Below, piece after piece: positions 5,584 to 8,123 of a stretch of 8,123 bases of DNA. Position 1 is the first letter of the stretch; the number at the start of each line of letters is the position of its first letter. The stretch covers positions 1 to 8,123 of the forward strand of contig JAHWJM010000104.1 in assembly GCA_019348435.1 (NCBI GenBank), given 5' to 3'. The notes under the pieces were generated by a model, which saw only the letters and a list, made by a program, of their open reading frames with translations, ran no database searches and had not been told where the DNA came from. Origin of the DNA: Actinomycetota bacterium. GTDB lineage: Bacteria > Actinomycetota > Thermoleophilia > Solirubrobacterales > Solirubrobacteraceae. Made by a program: the position numbers and the translations under genes.

Positions 5584-6575
5584 CGCGGACAGGAGCCCGC
5601 GAGCCGATCGCGCTCACCGTCATCGGCGGCTTTCTCGGCGCCGGCAAGACGACGCTCCTCAACCGGCTGCTGCGCGATGCCGGCGACCGCCGCCTCGCCG
5701 TCCTCGTCAACGACTTCGGCGCGATCAACATCGACGCCCGTCTCGTGCAGTCGCGCGAGGGCGACATGATCAGCCTGAAGAACGGCTGCATCTGCTGTGG
5801 CATCAGCGGTGACTTCATCGGCGAGCTCGCGCTGCTGCGCGACCGCGACGATCCCCCCGAGCACGTCGTGGTCGAGGCCAGCGGCGTCGCCGACCCGGGC
5901 GCGATCGTCGGGCTCGGCGACATGCCCGGCTACCGTCGCGACGCCGCCGTGATCGTCGCCGACGCCGAGACCGTGCGTGCACGGGCCGCCGACGAGACGA
6001 CCGGGCCGCTGGTCAAGCGCCAGCTCCGCGCCGGCGACCTGATCGTGCTCAACAAGAGCGACCTCGTCAGCGACGAGCAGCTCGCGCAGGTGCACGCATG
6101 GCTGCGCGAGCTCGCGGGGCCGTCGACCGCGATCGTGCAGACGTCGTTCGGCACGGTTCCGGTCGACGTCGCGCTCGGCGCGCGGCCCCCGGTCAAGCCG
6201 CCGGACGACAGGCCGCAGCAGGCCTGCGGCGACGCCGATCAAGATGACGCCGGCCACGAGCACGCCGAGCACCGCGATTTCGAGACATGGAGCTGGAGCG
6301 GCGACGCACCGCTCAGCGGCGCGGGGCTCGTGGCCGCGCTCAAGGCGCTGCCGGACGGCATCGTCCGCGCGAAGGGACTGCTGCATCTGCGCGAGGATCC
6401 CCAGCGGCGCTACATCCTGCAGCTCGTGGGCCGCCGCTACAGCATCGAGGCCGATCGGGCCTGGGGCGAGGTGCCACCGCAGTCGCAGCTCGTCGTCATC
6501 GGCCTGCCGGGCAGCGTCGACGGCGCGGCGCTGACGTCGACCGTGCAGCGCCTGACCGCCGCGCCTGGCGCGTAG
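5580..6575 (+). CDS. CobW/COG0523-family GTPase, putative metallochaperone
   Basis: This 331-aa cytosolic G3E GTPase is predicted to deliver a metal (zinc or cobalt, or iron for some relatives) to client proteins. The GTPase core is complete: Walker A GGFLGAGKTT with Lys23; NDFGAINID at 44-52; the metal-binding CxCC motif in NGCICC (Cys70, Cys72, Cys73); EASGVADP at 99-106; and the guanine-specificity NKSD at 158-161. Between the GTPase and the C-terminal domain is a Cys/Asp/His-rich loop (216-233, QACGDADQDDAGHEHAEH), typical of metal-handling members. The C-terminal CobW_C domain spans about 234-325 (FETWSWSGD, GIVRAKGLLHL, RRYILQLVGRRYSIE). The ATG at 5580 overlaps the methyltransferase stop, implying translational coupling. 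No Zur box is visible upstream. Which of the CobW, YeiR or ZNG1-like subgroups it belongs to cannot be told by eye. Confidence 0.92.
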   Translation: MTRTGAREPIALTVIGGFLGAGKTTLLNRLLRDAGDRRLAVLVNDFGAINIDARLVQSREGDMISLKNGCICCGISGDFIGELALLRDRDDPPEHVVVEASGVADPGAIVGLGDMPGYRRDAAVIVADAETVRARAADETTGPLVKRQLRAGDLIVLNKSDLVSDEQLAQVHAWLRELAGPSTAIVQTSFGTVPVDVALGARPPVKPPDDRPQQACGDADQDDAGHEHAEHRDFETWSWSGDAPLSGAGLVAALKALPDGIVRAKGLLHLREDPQRRYILQLVGRRYSIEADRAWGEVPPQSQLVVIGLPGSVDGAALTSTVQRLTAAPGA

Positions 6576-6609
6576 ACGCCCGGGACCAGCGCCGCCGCGG
6601 AGGGCGTCT
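6574..6609 (+). terminator. Hairpin at the end of the CobW-type gene
   Basis: A perfect 8-bp inverted repeat, AGACGCCC (6574-6581) with GGGCGTCT (6602-6609), begins inside the stop codon of the CobW gene. It encloses a GC-rich 20-nt loop and ends 17 bases before the protease ATG. There is no T-tract. The position argues that it ends the methyltransferase-CobW transcript and separates it from the protease. Confidence 0.42.
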
Positions 6610-6626
6610 GGCAGCATCAAGCGTGC

Positions 6627-7649
6627 ATGGATGCTGCCCTGAAGACCGCCCTCTGCGCCGTCGCGATGCTGCTGCTCAATGCCGCCGGCGCGTCCGCGCA
6701 GCGCGGCGAGTACGACCCGTGCGGCGCCGTCGGCGACGTCACGATCGTCGCGGTCAGCAACGCGAGCTGCCAAGACGTCGCCGGGCCGGCGGCGGCGATC
6801 GCCGGCGCGCCGCCCGACCAGGCCACGACGCTGCTGCGCGCAGCCGGATGGACGCCGCTGCGCAGCGCCGCGAGCGATGGCGCCGCCGCGTTCGACCTCG
6901 TCGCGGTGCGCGGCCGCTCGGCGCTGCGGATCCGTCGCCGCGGCCTGGCGCCCGATCTCGACGGCTGGATGGCGGGCCGCGAGCTGATCTTCGCGCGCCA
7001 GAAGCTCGTCGCGGGCGGGCGGGCGCCGCGTGGCGCGGTCGTGTGCACGTCGGCGTTTCTCGTCACGCTGCGCGGCCACCCCGGCGGGCTGAGCGCGGCG
7101 CACTGCGGCGGCGTGCGCAGGGACCGCACGACGCACCGCCGCAACGCCGCGCTGCGGCGCCCGCCGCAGGCTGGCATCGTGCTCGGGCGCGTGCAGCGCA
7201 ACCTCGCTCGCACCCGGCCCCTCGACGCGCTCATCCTGCCCGTCCCCTCGGGCGCGAGCCGACCCTCGGCCAGCGTCGTCAGCCGGGGCGTGTCGCGCCC
7301 GCCGTGGTTCGTCATCGGCACGGCACGGGCGCTGGGTGGGCGCCGCGTCTGCTACACGGGCCGCACGAGCGGCGTCGACCGGTGCGGAGTGATCCTCTCC
7401 GGCAGCGCGCGCGCGATCAACCGGCGGGCGAGCAGGATCTCCGGCACGCGCGTGACGTGCACGTCGATCACCGCGCGCGAGGGCGACAGCGGCGGCCCGG
7501 TGTACACCGCGCCGTCCGCCGGCGGCACGGTGCGGGCGATCGGCATCACGACGCTCGTCGTGGGCCTCTTTCAGACGATGTGCTTCACGCCGATCGAGCC
7601 CGTGCTCGACGCGCTGAACGCCCGGCTCGTCACCGCCGGCGCGCGCTGA
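6627..7649 (+). CDS. Secreted trypsin-like serine protease (S1/chymotrypsin fold)
   Basis: This 340-aa exported endopeptidase starts with a signal peptide at 1-24 (hydrophobic AVAMLLLNAAG, then an ASA cleavage site). A region at 25-135 without a recognised domain may be a propeptide. The protease domain spans about 136-335 and has all triad residues: His159 in LSAAHC, Asp200 in RPLDALILPV and Ser288 in REGDSGGPV. The mature protein has eight cysteines. 140/160 bracket the catalytic His as in chymotrypsin Cys42-Cys58, 278/319 bracket the Ser, and 242/253 and 32/48 would make two further pairs. It is similar in plan to streptogrisin/alpha-lytic-like actinobacterial proteases. Start: ATG 6627, or GTG 6624 one codon earlier. 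CAGCAT at 6612-6617 could be a weak leaderless -10. Its last 20 bases overlap the convergent minus-strand frame. Confidence 0.9.
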   Translation: MDAALKTALCAVAMLLLNAAGASAQRGEYDPCGAVGDVTIVAVSNASCQDVAGPAAAIAGAPPDQATTLLRAAGWTPLRSAASDGAAAFDLVAVRGRSALRIRRRGLAPDLDGWMAGRELIFARQKLVAGGRAPRGAVVCTSAFLVTLRGHPGGLSAAHCGGVRRDRTTHRRNAALRRPPQAGIVLGRVQRNLARTRPLDALILPVPSGASRPSASVVSRGVSRPPWFVIGTARALGGRRVCYTGRTSGVDRCGVILSGSARAINRRASRISGTRVTCTSITAREGDSGGPVYTAPSAGGTVRAIGITTLVVGLFQTMCFTPIEPVLDALNARLVTAGAR

Positions 7650-7989
7650 GCACGGCCCCGACCGTGGCGCCGTAGGCGACGTGGTCAAGCACCTGCGGCA
7701 GCGGTGCCAGCGCCCGGATGCGCGGGTAGCGCCGGCCGACGATTCCCAGGTCGAGCGCGGCGATCGCGATGCCGGCGAGCGCGCCCCAGGGGAGCGTCCG
7801 GCGGCGCGGCAGGACGGCCGCGAGCAGCAGCGCCCACCCGAGCGACAGCGCGACGTGGACGGGCACGGCGGCAACCAGCAGCACGACGCTCATGACGCCG
7901 ATGACGACGCCGAGCACGGTGAGGCCGGACCGCAGCCGGTTCGCGGCGATAGCCGTCCGCGCCACCCGTGACGCTTCCCCGACGTTCAC
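7630..7989 (-). CDS. ABC permease head fused in frame to a different small membrane protein
   Basis: The 119-aa frame starts at GTG 7987-7989, overlapping the upstream ATPase stop as GTGA, the usual layout of MacB/LolC-type exporters. Residues 1-40 (ASRVARTAIAANRLRSGLTV, LGVVIGVMSVVLLVA) are a textbook FtsX/MacB permease N-terminus: cytoplasmic helix, then first membrane helix. A real permease continues for about 350-600 residues with a large periplasmic domain. Here, from about residue 41 (near base 7868), it becomes a short membrane protein with about three hydrophobic segments (VALSLGWALLLAAVL, WGALAGIAIAALDLG, LDHVAYGATVGAVL). That part resembles uncharacterised small actinobacterial membrane proteins. 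Possible explanations are an in-frame deletion fusion, an assembly join, or a small membrane protein starting at the internal ATG 7893. Export function is presumably lost. It converges on the protease with a 20-base overlap. Confidence 0.65.
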   Translation of the reverse strand: MNVGEASRVARTAIAANRLRSGLTVLGVVIGVMSVVLLVAAVPVHVALSLGWALLLAAVLPRRRTLPWGALAGIAIAALDLGIVGRRYPRIRALAPLPQVLDHVAYGATVGAVLSARRR

Positions 7990-8123
7990 GCGGCGCCCTC
8001 GAGCAGGCCGTCACGGATGCGGATCTGCCGGGGCGCCGCGGCGGCCACCTCCGGATCGTGAGTGATGACGACGAGCGCCACCCCATGCACACCGTTGAGC
8101 GTGCGGAGCAGCTGGATGATCTC
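7986..8123 (-). CDS. ABC transporter ATPase, C-terminal end (MacB/LolD type), partial
   Basis: Only the last 45 residues are inside the window; the gene begins beyond base 8123. The visible part starts EIIQLLRTLN and contains the beta-strand and H-loop VALVVITHDPEVAA, with the switch His that contacts the ATP gamma-phosphate. It continues to the family's typical end RQIRIRDGLLEG. THDPEVA followed by RxIxxxDG is characteristic of the MacB/LolD/FtsE-like ATPases that pair with FtsX-fold permeases, for efflux or lipoprotein handling. Its TGA overlaps the next gene's GTG, so the two were built to be translated together. The next gene is a truncated or fused permease, leaving this ATPase without an obvious intact partner here. 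Confidence 0.85.
   Translation of the reverse strand, partial: EIIQLLRTLNGVHGVALVVITHDPEVAAAAPRQIRIRDGLLEGAA

Noticed and set aside
4920..6575. 551-residue version of the CobW-type protein
   Set aside because: The first 220 codons are an Arg/Ala-rich out-of-frame reading of the methyltransferase. The family start GGFLGAGKT lies just after ATG 5580.
5487..7874. 795-residue minus-strand open frame
   Set aside because: It is antisense to the CobW and protease genes, has Arg/Ala/His-rich composition and no recognisable motif. It is a typical shadow frame in high-GC DNA.
1..8123. tRNA, rRNA, riboswitch, transposon ends or phage genes
   Set aside because: No cloverleaf-like segment, transposase, integrase, terminal inverted repeat or phage structural motif was seen on either strand.

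Overview
The window is very GC-rich bacterial DNA with densely packed genes on both strands, few intergenic bases and G/C at most third codon positions. Protein style (lipoprotein starting with a lipobox then CGGDD, FtsX/MacB-type exporter, leaderless-looking starts with a TANNNT box 7 nt upstream) suggests a high-GC actinobacterium, most likely Thermoleophilia/Solirubrobacterales. That placement is inference from sequence style, not from a marker gene. It reads as a chromosomal housekeeping or accessory stretch, and I see no phage, transposon, CRISPR, tRNA or rRNA.

Layout. Bases 1-656 are disturbed. They hold an unresolved 3' end of an upstream gene, a small conserved-looking protein whose frame changes around 460-500, and, on the opposite strand, a lipoprotein head that runs antisense into that protein's tail. 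I suspect a frameshift plus either a rearrangement or an assembly join near 585-650. From 772 the genes look clean: a low-specificity L-threonine aldolase (+), an unrecognised 145-aa protein (+) behind a plausible promoter and a clear ribosome site, and a TPR protein built on a 42-residue repeat (+). A hairpin separates this block from a small CBS-domain protein (-), which is divergent from a SirB1/transglutaminase-like protein (+) across only 32 bases. The SirB1 gene converges, with overlapping stop codons, on a short acidic disordered protein (-).

The acidic protein is divergent from a two-gene unit: a class I SAM methyltransferase and a CobW/COG0523 GTPase metallochaperone that overlap at ATGA and are probably translated together. 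A hairpin follows the CobW stop. Then comes a secreted trypsin-like serine protease with a complete triad and eight cysteines in the mature part. At the right edge, on the minus strand, is the C-terminus of a MacB/LolD-type ABC ATPase. It overlaps at GTGA a permease gene that stops resembling a permease after about 40 residues and continues in frame as a different small membrane protein.

Apart from the methyltransferase-CobW pair and the ABC pair, neighbours do not form an obvious pathway. I found no convincing new multi-gene system. The strongest items for a second look are the permease fusion at the right edge, the broken or chimeric left edge, and two starts with an identical leaderless promoter geometry.
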